Positions 11,101 to 25,285 of a stretch of DNA of 64,000 nucleotides are shown here, piece after piece. Source of the stretch: Arcuatula senhousia (taxonomy: Eukaryota > Mollusca > Bivalvia > Mytilida > Mytilidae); NCBI GenBank assembly GCA_963971305.1, contig OZ020313.1, forward strand, positions 20,967,260 through 21,031,259, given 5' to 3'. Within the stretch, counting starts at the first letter, position 1. Each line of letters starts with the position of its first letter. The notes under the pieces were generated by a model. It searched no databases. It was not told the origin of the DNA and saw only the letters and a list, made by a program, of their open reading frames with translations. The translations under genes and the position numbers were made by a program.

Positions 11101-14100
11101 ATTTCAAGGACATATAACCTTGTTGTATTGAATGAAGTTCACGTGTCGAGGACTGTTTTGATTTGGTTGAGTAAATTTAAATATACACCGAACATGTGCT
11201 TGATTATTAGTTAAAATTTACAAGTATTTATTTTGATTTCAGAGATGAAAGTGTTATAAAAGAAGAGGATTACTTTCTGTGGAAATACTTGAATTCAATT
11301 ATATGATTGAGGTTAGTTAGTGTGTTTTATCCAACGAAATATTTATAATATTCAAATTATCTGATCTTTGCATTGTTTTTGAAAGATATCCGTAGTGTAA
11401 ATGCATAATAAGCTTGTTCTGTTGGCCAATACATGTAGCAGTTTAGTCTTGTAAGTGCCGTCACGTAATTTCTTTTCGAAAACTGTTTCGTTAGTTGCTT
11501 AACATTATTATCCGAATTCATTAAGAAAAGAAGAAATAGTTATACATGTACAACGGACATATTTAATTATATAACATGTTTAATATATGAAATATCTTAA
11601 TAGGCTAAGCTTGTTAACAGAATATAGTATTGTTACTTTCAGAGTAACATAAGGTACGGAATGGCAGTGATCCCGTTACGCTGGAAAAGCATTAACCCAG
11701 AGATGGAAGACAGAAATGAAAGCCAAATTAGACAATGTGAATGATATAGCAATCTAATATAACAATAGACTTAAGGGATCGTTATTTCATGTTAAACGAA
11801 TGTTCAAGGCAAATAAAATGAAATAATTAAAATGTGTACTTTGTTGACATGTTAAATGTTTTATACAAATTGCCCTAATTCTTGTTTGGTATTGCTTTCT
11901 TTGTGAATTTCCTTTCGTTAGCAATTCAAGGGACACTGATGCCCTAGTGGGTTCGCTCACGTGAGTTGCATACGAGGGGATTTTCTCCTTTAGGTGTTAC
12001 AAAATTGGTATATACTAGTATTTGAATTAAACTGGTCTTTAGTAAATATGATTTTTATTCCATTTATTTTGCTTTAATGTTATATTGTTACACACCGATA
12101 TGATTTTCATCTAACTATATAATAATAGGGAATCTCAGGAACTTGTTTACACTTGAAGGAGAGATCCCTTCGTTTTGCAAACTCACGTGCAGATCGGAAA
12201 AGAAACTTGAAATAGTGGATGTTATACCTTCGCATGTGTCAGACTTAGATTTGTGTTGGTGCTTAATATGAGATTGTTGTATAATGATCGCAAAAGCCAT
12301 TACAATCAGTTTGTAATGCAGGTTTTATTAAATAAACCCTTGTCCTTGTCATATCGTGTTTATATGAGGTGTTTTATTTTATTTTTTGAGTTTTGGGAAA
12401 AGAGCTAAAGGTGGTTTATTGTCGTTTCGTTATGAAATTTGCATCTTGTAAGCTGTCGAGTTTTACTTCCCATAACTTAACATGAACTGAAAGCATAGAG
12501 ATAGCAGACACTGAGGATATGGGTATAGTCTCATTGACTGATGACGTAGGCGGAAGTTCATGTTACTCATTCTCATTATTTTAATATCCATGCTCACGGA
12601 TAGACAGTAGATGTGATGATTGTCATACACGTCAGTTACAGCGTCACTTAGCTTAGATATGAGGTGGTTTCCTTACCCACCCTTCCCTCCCTTTAAAACC
12701 AATAGATGGGTGTTTTAGACAGAGATACACCAAATGTGGACAATTTGTTAATATATTAGCAATATATACATATTTTGCCTTGAAGAAATTTTTTATTGAC
12801 GGAAAAGTAAAATTTATGACATCGAATAAGAATTGGTGTAAATTGTCCACATTTTGGTGTACGTATCTTTATGTTTTCAGTTCTACACTTCGAGTTTTAC
12901 TTCCCATAACTTAACATGAACTGAAAGCATAGAGATAGCAGACACTGAGGATATGGGTAGGACATAAAAACGTGGCTCATTTGATTTCAGTGAAGGTCAG
13001 TGAATTAGATCAGCAGTCATGTTGAGCTGAACGGTAAGGAATACATAAAATTCACATAATCAGTATTTGCATAAGTGACTTTTAATCTGGTGTTTACATT
13101 TTATAATGTGAAATTTTTTTAAACTCTAACATTACGCATCATTGACATCTGATTTGTTATTGTAAACATGTTGGATGTTTCGATTAAATTATTGACCATG
13201 CATATATTTGTTGTAATCTTATTTCAATGGACCCGTGCGGGTGCCGGTGGCAAATAGACACGCAGCAGCGCTAAGCTTGTCGGTAAAAGTCCACTAAAAA
13301 GGGTTCAGAAACCTGACATCGGGTCAGGCGGCTTCGCCCATAAAAGAGACTGGGATGTGTGCCTCAGGTGGTTGAATGGGGCAGCCTTGTCATAATGAAT
13401 GCCGGGTTCGTCAGGCTAAAATGCGGAAAACCTGACTGCAAACTATAGTAGTGCACCGTGTCGGGGAAAATGTCACGTTCCTCGCACGTAAAAGACCCCT
13501 CCTGCAGGTCACGGTAGAGTAGGACTCGTAGGATCCCCATGCAGAAGACTAAATTGCTCGTCCCTACCCATCACCCCTTTTTTCAGTGGCAGTCAAAACT
13601 CTCCTTCCAGATTAGCCTTGTGTCTTCTTCATAATTTCATGTTTATTGTATCATCCCCTTTCATGCTCATCTCCCGGATATAGCCGAAATCGTGCAAATT
13701 GAGGGGGGTGGGCAATAACTTATTTACTAACTAACTAAATAATTTTAAGTTATTTCAATGGCTTGATTTTATTGGGAGCCATACATACTAAAGTTACGAA
13801 TATGTGTTTAATGGCTTGACCCTTGACTCCTTTCTATATGTCCATGATGTCTAGGCAATGAAAACATTCGGTAGTGCATGGTCTCCATACTCCTTTTTTC
13901 GCAATTGACAGGCTATGTAATAACTGATTCGATTGTCACTAAATATATATATTTCGTTGCTATAGCATATATATGCTTTCTGCAAATAAAGCTATTCATT
14001 CATTTAGTCAATAACCAAGACTTATACCTTCAGATTCATCAACCATATCTACTCCTAGAGCCTCCAGTATTTGTGCCTCTGCAAAGTGTCCTATTCTACA

Positions 14101-17100
14101 TTTAGCCATGACTGGAATCGTTACTGCTTCCATTATAGCGTTGATTTTCTGTTCATTAAAAATTAGTGAATAGAATTTAGTTGTACATCTATATTCTCTA
14201 ATAACTCGAAAACTGCAAGCTACTCACAAATAAATACGCCCACCACACTCCCCCTAAGATAAATCAGATCATGGAGATCAGATCAAACTAACACCCATGT
14301 TATATGACAAAGATTTTTAAAAGTTTTATGAAAATCCACTGTGTCGTTTAAAAGGGGTTGTGGATAAGAGATGGGTACCATTTGTCGCTTAATGGCAAAG
14401 TCCAAGTTCTGCAATGGTGACGTTAGCCCTACAAAATTCTAAAATAGGATACATGCACATCTACATTATGTCACAAAATTGTTTGAACGATGGAAGCACG
14501 AATGTGAAAATTTCAATTTCGTATTAAGTAAGTCCCGAACTTGCTAAAACTAAAAACCTCGCCCGAAGAGAGTGCGCTTGCAATCGAAAGTTTGCCGATT
14601 GCAAAAGAAGCACATACAAATATCTGCGAACCAAATAAGAATCTGGAACAAAGGTGTAAAATTGGATTAACAAGAAGCTCCCAGGAGCCTGAATCGCTCA
14701 CCTGGTCTACCCTATAAAGAACTTTGTAGAGCTAAATAAGCTGAAAATTTAAGCAAGCAACAGCTTTTCTCTTTCATCAATAGTTTTCATTCTGTAGGCC
14801 AAAAATGTGCAAAATATTATTCTAAGGTCCGTCTGAACACCTTGACTCTATTAAAACTTTTGTTAAGAGCTTAATGAATTGAACGTTTAAGCAAGCAACC
14901 AATTTTCTTTATCTGCTATAGTTTTCATTTTATAAGCCAAAAACATGACAACATGTTAATTTAGAGGCTGTAATCCCTATAAGGGGTCATCTGACAACTT
15001 CAACCCTATGAATGCTTTTGTAGAGCTAAATGAGCTGAAAATTTAGGCAAGCAACAGCTTTACTCTTTCTGCAATAATTTTCATTCTAGAAGCCAAAAAC
15101 ACTATTTTTCGCCTTTAAGGGGCTGTAACCCCTATAAGGGGTCATCTGACAACTTTGACCCTATGAAGACTTTTGTAGAGCTAAATGAGCTGAACATTTA
15201 AGCAAGCAACAGCTTTTCTCTATCTGCAATGGTTTTCATTCTATAGGCCAAAAACATTATTTTTCGCCTTTAAGGGGCTGTAACCCCTATTAGCGATCAT
15301 CTGACAACTTCGATCCTATGAAGACTTTTGTAGAGCTGAACTGAACATTTAAGCAAGCAACAGCTTTTCTCTATCTGCAATAGTTTTCATTCTATAAGCC
15401 AAAAACATGACAAAACGCTATTTTTCACCTATAAGGGGCTGTAACACTATAAGGGATCATCTGACATCTTCGACTAAATGGAGACTTTAGGATGTGGACG
15501 GGGGTTTTAACGTCATGACGTCGCAAGGGGGTGGGGACCTCAAACATGGAAAGCTTTGAGTGACATGTCAAATTTTGAATATATCATATATATACATCAA
15601 TAGAAAGCCAAATTTATCAGCTTTCTAAAGATACAGACAGTTGTGACAAATTAGCAATCATTAAAAATAAACAATCCATTGAGTAATGTCCTTTTTATGA
15701 CAATTATATGGGGAAAAAAGCACAACCATTGCATATTTGAGGGACTGAAAAATATAGAATGGACAAAAAAACATTTTATTTTTTTAGTCTAACTTGTAGA
15801 GATAAAGGTCTTCTCTTTTTTAAGTCCACTTTCAGGGTACGATCGCCGTTTTTTAAAAACAGCATTTTACTTCGTGTAAAAAACTTAAATTTACCTCTCT
15901 TTGTAAACAGGAAATTCAGTGATTATCCCCCTTTGTACACATTCACTTATTTTATTTTTTTAAATAAAAATCAAACAAAAACTTACTTTATCTTCAAAAA
16001 TAAATTCCAAATTTTATAATTGATGCAAAAAAAATTCACATTTTAATCATTACTACCATAAATAGCAAGGGGGGGCCCCCTGTACCTATTTTTAGCCATA
16101 TGTAGACCGTTGGATTTTATACGAAACTATGGACCACATCCTTAAAGCGCGTTTTAAAATTCACATTTGGTTTTTTCTTATTCCCTGTACAATAACGAAC
16201 AAAATGGTACCAAACTTTTATTCGTCCGTCTACTAAAAGCGAAGATATAGCAATTACCATATACTGTGTCGAACCAAGTTTTTAACCCATTTCATGCATT
16301 CGGATACTCTGAAGACAGAAGAACCAAAAACTGGATTTTCATATCTTTACTTCTTATCAATAATGGTCTTAATAGATTTCAGTTGATTGCATTGAAATAA
16401 AAGTCATATTTTAAGGCCATAGACACTACCTTTTCCAATAAAATTCAGCCATACAACAGTGACATGACCTGCATATGAGAAAGGCTTTCCATCAATAACA
16501 AGGAATTAGAGTCCCTTTTCCTTGAACATACAAATTTAATGCAGATTATGCTTTTAAACATTTCATATCAAATATGCGACACTTTGTAAGAAAATTTGTA
16601 CCGAACAAACCAATGCTCTCAGCTTCCATATGTTGCAAGAGGTTCAAAAAAGAGAGTGGATAGACTGAAAACCATGGAACGTCACAAAATCACATAACGA
16701 CGTCATATTTGACGCAATGACTTTACAATATCATCCTGGTTGCTACGGTGTTCTTTTGAATATGACAAATAATACAGACTAGTTTCCCATTACAAAAACA
16801 GAATATCATCCTAAATAAATATTTTTATGAAAAAAATGAAATCTGTTACGAAGCATGCTTGTAGTCTCTTTACTTTCAGTATATGTGCATTAAGGATGTG
16901 GACGGGGGTTTTAACGTCATGACGTCGCAAGGGGGTGGGGACCTCAAACATGGAAAGCTTTGAGTGACATGTCAAATTTTGAATATATCATATATATACA
17001 TCAATAGAAAGCCAAATTTATCAGCTTTCTAAAGATACAGACAGTTGTGACAAATTAGCAATCATTAAAAATAAACAATCCATTGAGTAATGTCCTTTTT

Positions 17101-20100
17101 ATGACAATTATATGGGGAAAAAAGCACAACCATTGCATATTTGAGGGACTGAAAAATATAGAATGGACAAAAAAACATTTTATTTTTTTAGTCTAACTTG
17201 TAGAGATAAAGGTCTTCTCTTTTTTAAGTCCACTTTCAGGGTACGATCGCCGTTTTTTAAAAACAGCATTTTACTTCGTGTAAAAAACTTAAATTTACCT
17301 CTCTTTGTAAACAGGAAATTCAGTGATTATCCCCCTTTGTACACATTCACTTATTTTATTTTTTTAAATAAAAATCAAACAAAAACTTACTTTATCTTCA
17401 AAAATAAATTCCAAATTTTATAATTGATGCAAAAAAAATTCACATTTTAATCATTACTACCATAAATAGCAAGGGGGGGCCCCCTGTACCTATTTTTAGC
17501 CATATGTAGACCGTTGGATTTTATACGAAACTATGGACCACATCCTTAAGTAGAACTTTTGATGCTGAAGCAGAAAAATGGCATCAGATTTCATCTATCT
17601 CTTATACTTTTTGATTTACAAGCCAAAAACAGTAGTCTGACCCCCCCTGGTCTATTTTTAGTAACGGTGGCCATGTTTTTTGACGGATCAAAAATCGAAA
17701 CACAAGTTTGGTGCAGGACACCCTAAGGATCATTCATACCAAGTTTCATTAAATTTTGTTCAGTAGTTTCAAAGGAGAAGATTTTTTTTTAAATTGTTAA
17801 CGGACGATAGACGACAACATATTCAGACGACGACGACGACGACAGACGACGACGACGACGACAGACGACAACAACGGACGCCAAGTGATGGTAATAGTTA
17901 CATGGACCTCGGTCCAGGTGAGCTAAAAATTAGATCCGAAGGAATAAACAAGAGGCTCCCAGGAGCCTGAATCGCTCACCTGTTCTCTTATGCTAAAGCC
18001 TATTACCTAGTGTTCAACATGGTCTAAATGTACTTGGTAAGTAAGATTTAAGAAACTAGTAAGGATAGAAAAACACTCCTAAGATCAAGAATACAAAGTA
18101 ACAAAGCTTTCCATTTGAAAAAAAAAATAAAATTGATTGAATTAAAAACAGTTAAAGGGGAATAACTCTTAAACAATTTTGCGATGCTTACTTTTCCTCT
18201 AGCTCTTACAGTTGTAAGATAAAGTTCAAAAACTACAAAAATTGTGAATTTTCAAAATTACCGTAATGGGAAATAACTCCTGTAAGTTGTCCCACAACTT
18301 CCACTCAATGGAGAGTTTTGTAGAGCTATCGATGCTGAGAAAGGAAGGTTGCATTGGATTTTCTTTATCTCCTATACTGTTCATGCTATAAGCCAAAAAC
18401 TAAAGCTTCACCCACTGTTCTATTTTTAGCAACGGCAGCCATGTTGGTTGGTCGGCGTGCACAAATTTCACAAACTTGTTAAAGGACATCCTAAAGGTCA
18501 AGTGTACAAAGTTTGAAAGCAATCCCTTTAATGATTTCAGAGAAGAAGATTTTTGAAAATCAGTTAAAATTTATAGAAAACACAGTTAAAAGGGAATAAC
18601 TCTTAAACGGTTGATCTGACAATTTTAACCATGAATCATTTTTGTAGCTCTCAATAAGCTGAACAATTTTGCAATGCTAAGTTTTCCTCTAGCACTTACG
18701 GTTTTCAAGAAAAAGTTCAAAAGCTGTGAAAATGGTCAATTTTGACGAATAAAGGGAAACAACTCCTATAAGAAGTCGTCCCACAATTTTGACTCAATGA
18801 AGAGTTTTGTATAGCTTTTGATGCTGAAGAAGGTAGGTTGCTTCGGATTTTCTCTATCTCATACTTTTTAAGCTATAAGCTAAAAACTAGGGTCTGACCC
18901 CCCCCTGTTCTATTTTTAGCAATGGCGCCATGTTGGTTGGTCGACGTGCACAAATTTCACAAACTTGGTAGAGGACATCCTGAAGTTCAAGTGTACAAAG
19001 TTTGAAAGCAATCTCTTCAGTGATTTCAGAGAAGAAGATCTTTGAAGAAAAATTAACGGACGACAGACGACAGACGACGGACGCTTGATGATGACAATAG
19101 ATCACATGACACTTCGGGTCAGGTGAGCTAATAAAGGTATTTACGACGGTGCTATGGTGGATGTAAGACTTCGTGTTCAGCATACGATGGATATAAGATG
19201 CATTTTGAAAACGGGTTGACGAAGGTCCATTGTAACATGTAAAAATCGCACATAAAAAACAGAGTTCCAAACAGGTCCAAGTAATTGGCCTATAAATCTT
19301 TCTCCTGCAATCACAGATTTCTATAAGAGCGAAAAAATGCATCAAAGTTCAAAACGAATAGTTAAAAAAAACCCCACAAATTAGCTCAATCCTTCAACCT
19401 AACATTCTATGTGTTTCGATTTAGGGACTATCTTTCATGAATTTAGATTAAGACATAACAGATTCTTGGAAGTATGCTTCAAATTTAAACCTCTTAATCA
19501 AAGCTAAGGAGGAATTCTTATCAAGCTTTCTGATATAATATTAACTAAATCTTTCCGTGTGCTAATTTTTTCCTACAATGGCCACTTACTGCTCCAGTGT
19601 AGTGATTTCAAAGTTCAACTTTTTTCTCAAAGATTTTAAATTTTAAAAAGAGAATATCTTTATAACATGGTCACCTCAAAATAAAACTAGTGTGGCTGCC
19701 CAACACAAAAATATCTCACAAACGTACGCATATTGTCATTCTACCTAAAATTTGACATCATATCCTATTTCACCATCATATAAAACCCCTATACACCATG
19801 TTTTGCTGAGATTGAAACATTTTGACTAATTGCTCATTTTGGACCTCAAATATCACATTTTCGTAAATAACTCAAAAACCTTAAATATCGCTTCAATTTT
19901 ATCCTACAGAATTTCATATCCCTACGCACCTAGGTTACCGAGATATTTGCAATGTCCTATATCATTACCCTATTCCTATTTCCATGGAAACGGCATCCAT
20001 TTTAAAATTCAGATTTTTGCATTAACAATTTTGAGTGCCACTCCATCACTATACAAAATTTCATTACGATCCATAGAGTAGTTTTTAAGAAACCGTCCAA

Positions 20101-23100
20101 ACAAGTTCATGACCGGAAGATTTTTTTTAAAACCCTAGAATAAAAATAATATATCTCCCAAACATAGTGTTTGGGAGATATAATAAAACACTGGTATTAA
20201 ACATACAATCATAGGAACTATACTTTTTGAAATCATTCATCAAAGATATTCTATTTTAGGCCGCTCTTCAACGTGGAGCAAAACTAAAGGATTCCGTTGA
20301 CGTACACACTTCAAGATGTTAATCTTAAGGTAAACTGACAAGAGCTTTAAAATTGCCGTTTTGAAAAAAAACAACTGTAACAGATATTTAGCTGCTTATA
20401 GTTTGGGCTTGTATTCTTCCGTCTGCTTCACGTTTACAGAGAACATGAACTCCGAAATGACAATATATATTGGTTTTTTTTTTCTAATGTCTTCCTTCAA
20501 CCAACAGAATGATTTAACCTTAAAAGTTTACGAAACATTTTTGTCGCAACAAGAAAAATTTCTTTGGGATAAGTTGAGTTCACATACTACTTGACTGAAA
20601 TTTTGGTGTCCGATTACAACCTAGCTGTGTTTTTGTGTTGTTGTTGTTGTGTCATTGTCTCTACTGTTTCCTGAATTTGTCTATGTGTTTATTATCTTGA
20701 ACGGGAGACTTGGTTCTGGTCAGAATTATATTCTTCACACAGAGTGTAAAATAATTTGCACAATGTGTGAAACATTATTTTATTTTTATTTTTGACGCGT
20801 CATGACAAAGTATTTTAATTTGGTGTTAGCATTTTTTTTAATGAAGCAGAAATCCTTTTGTTGTCCGAATAAATTTTCATTAAAAATCTAATTCAAACTA
20901 CTTTTTAGAAACAAATACCAACCCTTAGGGACCGACCATTTAACTTGAAGGAGTGTCTTGATTTAAAAAAAAAATATTTTGACAATGAATTTTGATGAAA
21001 AAAAAATATTTTGGCAGCAGAGATTTCGAAAAAAAATATTCTGAAGAAGAATTTCTGCCATATAAAATAATGCTAATAATGAAAAATAATATTGCGTCGC
21101 GATGCCTTCAAAAAATAAAAATTCTGTTGCGACGCATTCACAAAGTAAACATCTTCATTCATTCATTCATTGTTTTGACGTGGGGTGTCGGATTTAGAAC
21201 TGATGTATTTGATTCTTTTACATCAATCGATAAATGTTTCTTAGCTAGTTGTCAGTAACTTCGAGTGTTCTCAAGAGAGTTCCTCCTAGTCTTGTTGTTT
21301 TCGTACAGTATTTTGTCTTAGGTTCTCTCTTGTTGAATTGAACTTTTGTCGATTGAGTTTTACAGTGTGTTTTATATGTAGCTTTGTGCAAGCTTATCAA
21401 TAGGGGGAAGGTTGGATCCAAAAAACTAGTTTAACCCCGCCACATTTTATATGTGTCTGTCCTAAGCCAGGAAACTTTGCCAAAGCCTTTGTTTGTCCTT
21501 GTCATTCTATGTTAACTGTTTTATGTCAAGAATTGAGTCTTTCGTTGATGATTTAGGGATTGGTTTTGATACTTTTGTATTGTATTATAAGTCTTGGGCC
21601 AATGCAAGACGGTAAGCAGTGACCTATGGTCATGTTGAAGACTGCTTGCTGTTTTCCGTTGTGATTTTTTGAATTGCTGTTTGTTTATGTTTGTTGTGTC
21701 GCGTACACTTATTCCACATCTCAATAACGTATATTTCCTGGCTTAAAACAAAAAATCAAGCCCCCCTCCCTTCAAGTTTAATGGTCCTTCCCTTACTTAC
21801 AAATCAACTAGTCGGCCCTTAATTTGCATTTATCCCGAATAGCTAAAATATCTCAAATTTAAAAAAAAATGCATGAATACAATAATAAAATTAAAGTTAA
21901 TGCGTTTAATTTAAACTACACAGAAACGATGACCAAAAGACTTATTAGATCAGTTCCCAAATCTTCAATCTTTCGTACATACATATACATCTAATTTGGT
22001 TTTGAAAAAAAATAGTTAGAATATTACCACCGATGTTGCTACGATGTTTAAAGAGGGCAACACGAATAGCGCGATTTTGATACGATAACTCCCGTTTTAA
22101 AAAACATCCATTTTCGTGTATACAAAATCGGGATAGTAAAATCCATTTAGTGATTTAAGAGAAATCTAAACAGATAAGAGATGAATTAACGAAGTATAAC
22201 AGATGAACAGAGGGACATTTTCAGAAAAGATAGCCACTCATTGTCGTCTAATGTCTATGTCTGTACTTTGCTATCCAAAAAGTCGATATTAAGATGAACT
22301 TTTAAAATAGGAGGTGCACATGTAAATTGTGTTTAAGTTCCATGAAATCCATTGAGTGCTTTTGAAGGAGTTGCTGATATTAGATGCATGGTACTTTGAA
22401 ATGTAACAGAATGTATAATTTTTATTGGAATCCTCAACGTCAATTTGATAGAATGTTGCAGATGCATATCTTTATTGTGTCACAAGATTGTGTGAAAAGT
22501 TTGAAAATTATTGAGTGTTTAAGGCGGAACTGCGGAAAAGAGATGAGTACCCGAAATGTAACCGTAACGGAAGGACAGACATATACCCCTATCACTATAT
22601 ACCAACATGTTTTCAACAGGGCGTAAATTGATTAATTTAGCAAAGTTTCTGCATAGACAATAATTATTTGTCTACTTGATTCTAAATATGTTGGTTTTTT
22701 TAAGTTCAAGAGGTTTATGATTTGAGCGGCACTTTGCATTGTTGGAGAAATATAGTAATAGCTATAGTTTTCTTTATAATTTTTGTCAATTACAGTAACA
22801 TTTTTGAAAAGCGTCATAATACAAATGACAACAAAGTTCCAGACAATAAATTTTGCTACGCCTGACGCGCGTTTCGTCTATTCAAGACTCATCAGAGGCG
22901 CTCTACCAAAAATATTGAAAATGACAAACACTGTATGAATATGAAGAGCATAGAACGGTATAACCAAAAATACCAAACTGGGGAACCAAATTATTACTAA
23001 GATATTCAACCTATGTCTGGGGTAGGAAGAACCTTAGGGTTTAGACAATTTTGAAATTTCGACGGATAATTTAAAGCTTTGATGTATTCTCCAACTCAAA

Positions 23101-25239
23101 AGTGTTGGTGCCGGAGCGGGCTAACCTCGGGGAATTTAAACTCCACCAGCAGTGCTAACCTTCACGTGTGTTCGAAATACAAATGACAACAAAGTTCCAG
23201 ACAATAAATGTTGCTACGTCTGACGCGCGTTTCGTCTATTCAAGACTCATCAGAGGCGCTCTACCAAAAATATTGCAAAGCGCTACTTTATAGTACCTTT
23301 GGGTCTGTCATTCGAGCAACTCCGCCTTCTCGTCTAATATCTGCAGGTACTCTTTCAAGTGCCATGACGGCACATGCTCCAGCCTCTTCAGCAATTCTAG
23401 CTTCTTCCGGTGTAGTAACATCCATAATAATTCCACCCTTTGCCATCTGAGCCAAACCAGCTTTCACTTTAAATGTACCTTAAGAAACATTGACATTATT
23501 TTAAGACCTTGAAGACAAAGATAAATAATTTCTGTTCTTATACTTTCTGATTTGCCAAAGATTTGGAATAGCGTTTCAGAATGTGAAACGCAAATAATGG
23601 TTAAAATTATTCAGACAATCTGTTCTGAATCCCATCGCTTTAACAACCAGAGTGGTACCGATGGGGAATCAAAAGTCCGAAAGGGCAAATAGAAACCAGT
23701 AAACGCAAACGGGAACAGAACGACGAAACATAACACATATATACCAATCATACATAACAATAATACATAACAATAATATATAACAATAATACATAACAAG
23801 AGTTAACACTAAAGTATGTCTCGCCTGCCGGTGTAAAAAAAAATGCAAAAGGCTGATTATCAATTGCACGTGCAATTACGCTGAGAACAAAATTTTCTCT
23901 AGAGGTGAGAAATATTTTTCCGCAACTGGTTGAGAGGTTGATAAATCAGATGAAAACTAGAGAAAGTTATGGTTGAGAGGTTGATAAATCAGTTGAAAAT
24001 TAGAGAAATTACTTGTAGACATTAGAGAAAAACCTTCTACAACTAAATTCTCGATGATTATGTAATTTCTAACATCTCGGGGAAATAAATTTGATATTTT
24101 AATCGCTCGGCAAGCCTCGTCATTAAATTCCCTTGATGTTATAAATTCCATAATCAACTCGATCGCGTTGTAGAATTTATATATCTATACTAATGGAAAA
24201 AAGAAACTGTGCATCACTTTGGAAAATCACAAATTCAAAATTTTATTTTGTATTTTATACATTTTATCACAAAAGTATTGCAAAATCATTTTTCTCAAGA
24301 TCTGGACAAAAAATTTCATTTTTAGACCCCTAAAAGATGTTTTGTTTGCAGTTTGAAATCAGGTAGTGTCAATTTGAAATTCACAAAATCACACTTTGGA
24401 AACAATGCACAGTTTTGAAATTAAGTTTTCTTAGCCGATTTCACCAAAAAAGTTTCTCCTTTTAGTGGTGGAAAGTTAACAGTTTAAATTTTGAGTGAAA
24501 AACTTGATTTTTCATTTTTGGGTTAAAACAGTGGTTTTTTGAATCTCAGAAACTGGAATTAAAAAAATTTCGGATTTTTACCCCAAAATGATCTGCATGA
24601 TCCACTCGACATTCAGTGAAAATTTCATTTCGAAAACTGTATTTTTTACGATTTTCTGATTAAAAGAAATATGGGTACAATTGATTTCCAATAGACATGC
24701 ACAGTTTCTTTTTTCCATGAGTATATCAACCTATTCATGATTATGTAAAAAAAGAGCCTTTAATGCTATAATATACTATTGAACATCTTCTACAAAAGCC
24801 ATTACACAAATATTCTTGCTTCGAGTGTCCCAACAACGTGGACCGGGGCCATAGAAATGCACCAGCGTCCGTCCGTTTGTGCGTCCGTTACAGTTTATGC
24901 ATTTCAGCAACTGTTATTTGCAGGATTTCGATATTTGGTACATGTATTTAGCTTTCGGTTGGAGTCTCATATGGTCGGATGCGTTTTCAGGACTGTCGCT
25001 TATCTGTTTCCTGTTTAACAAACCGACGTAGAATGTTTTGCGTTTGGGAAAGACAAAACATTCTGTTCTTGTATTTTATTTATTCCTGAAAACTTCGTTT
25101 ACAGTGCCTGTTTTGAATTTTTATTTCATTTTGACTCAAATAAATGTTTTTGTTTTTTTTCTAATATGTCACATTATGAAACAAAAAGCCAAACAAGACT
25201 AGATAATAAAACAGAATCTAGACAATTTAAAGTTTAAAC

Positions 25240-25285
<46 letters not shown>

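Noticed and set aside
15759..17423. Two identical 86-codon frames as a duplicated gene
   Set aside because: They lie inside the identical 652-bp repeats and are Phe/Lys/Asn-rich low-complexity translations.
15490..17545. LTR retrotransposon (TG...CA ends of the 652-bp repeats)
   Set aside because: Sequences outside TG and CA (TAGGA and TCCTT) are not a 4-6-bp target duplication, no primer-binding site or gag-pol is seen, and the GGATGTGG/CCACATCC plus TTA reading fits better.
18887..19345. 152-codon minus-strand frame
   Set aside because: It runs across the end of hairpin-ended element C and its microsatellite; no domain, and composition fits a chance frame.
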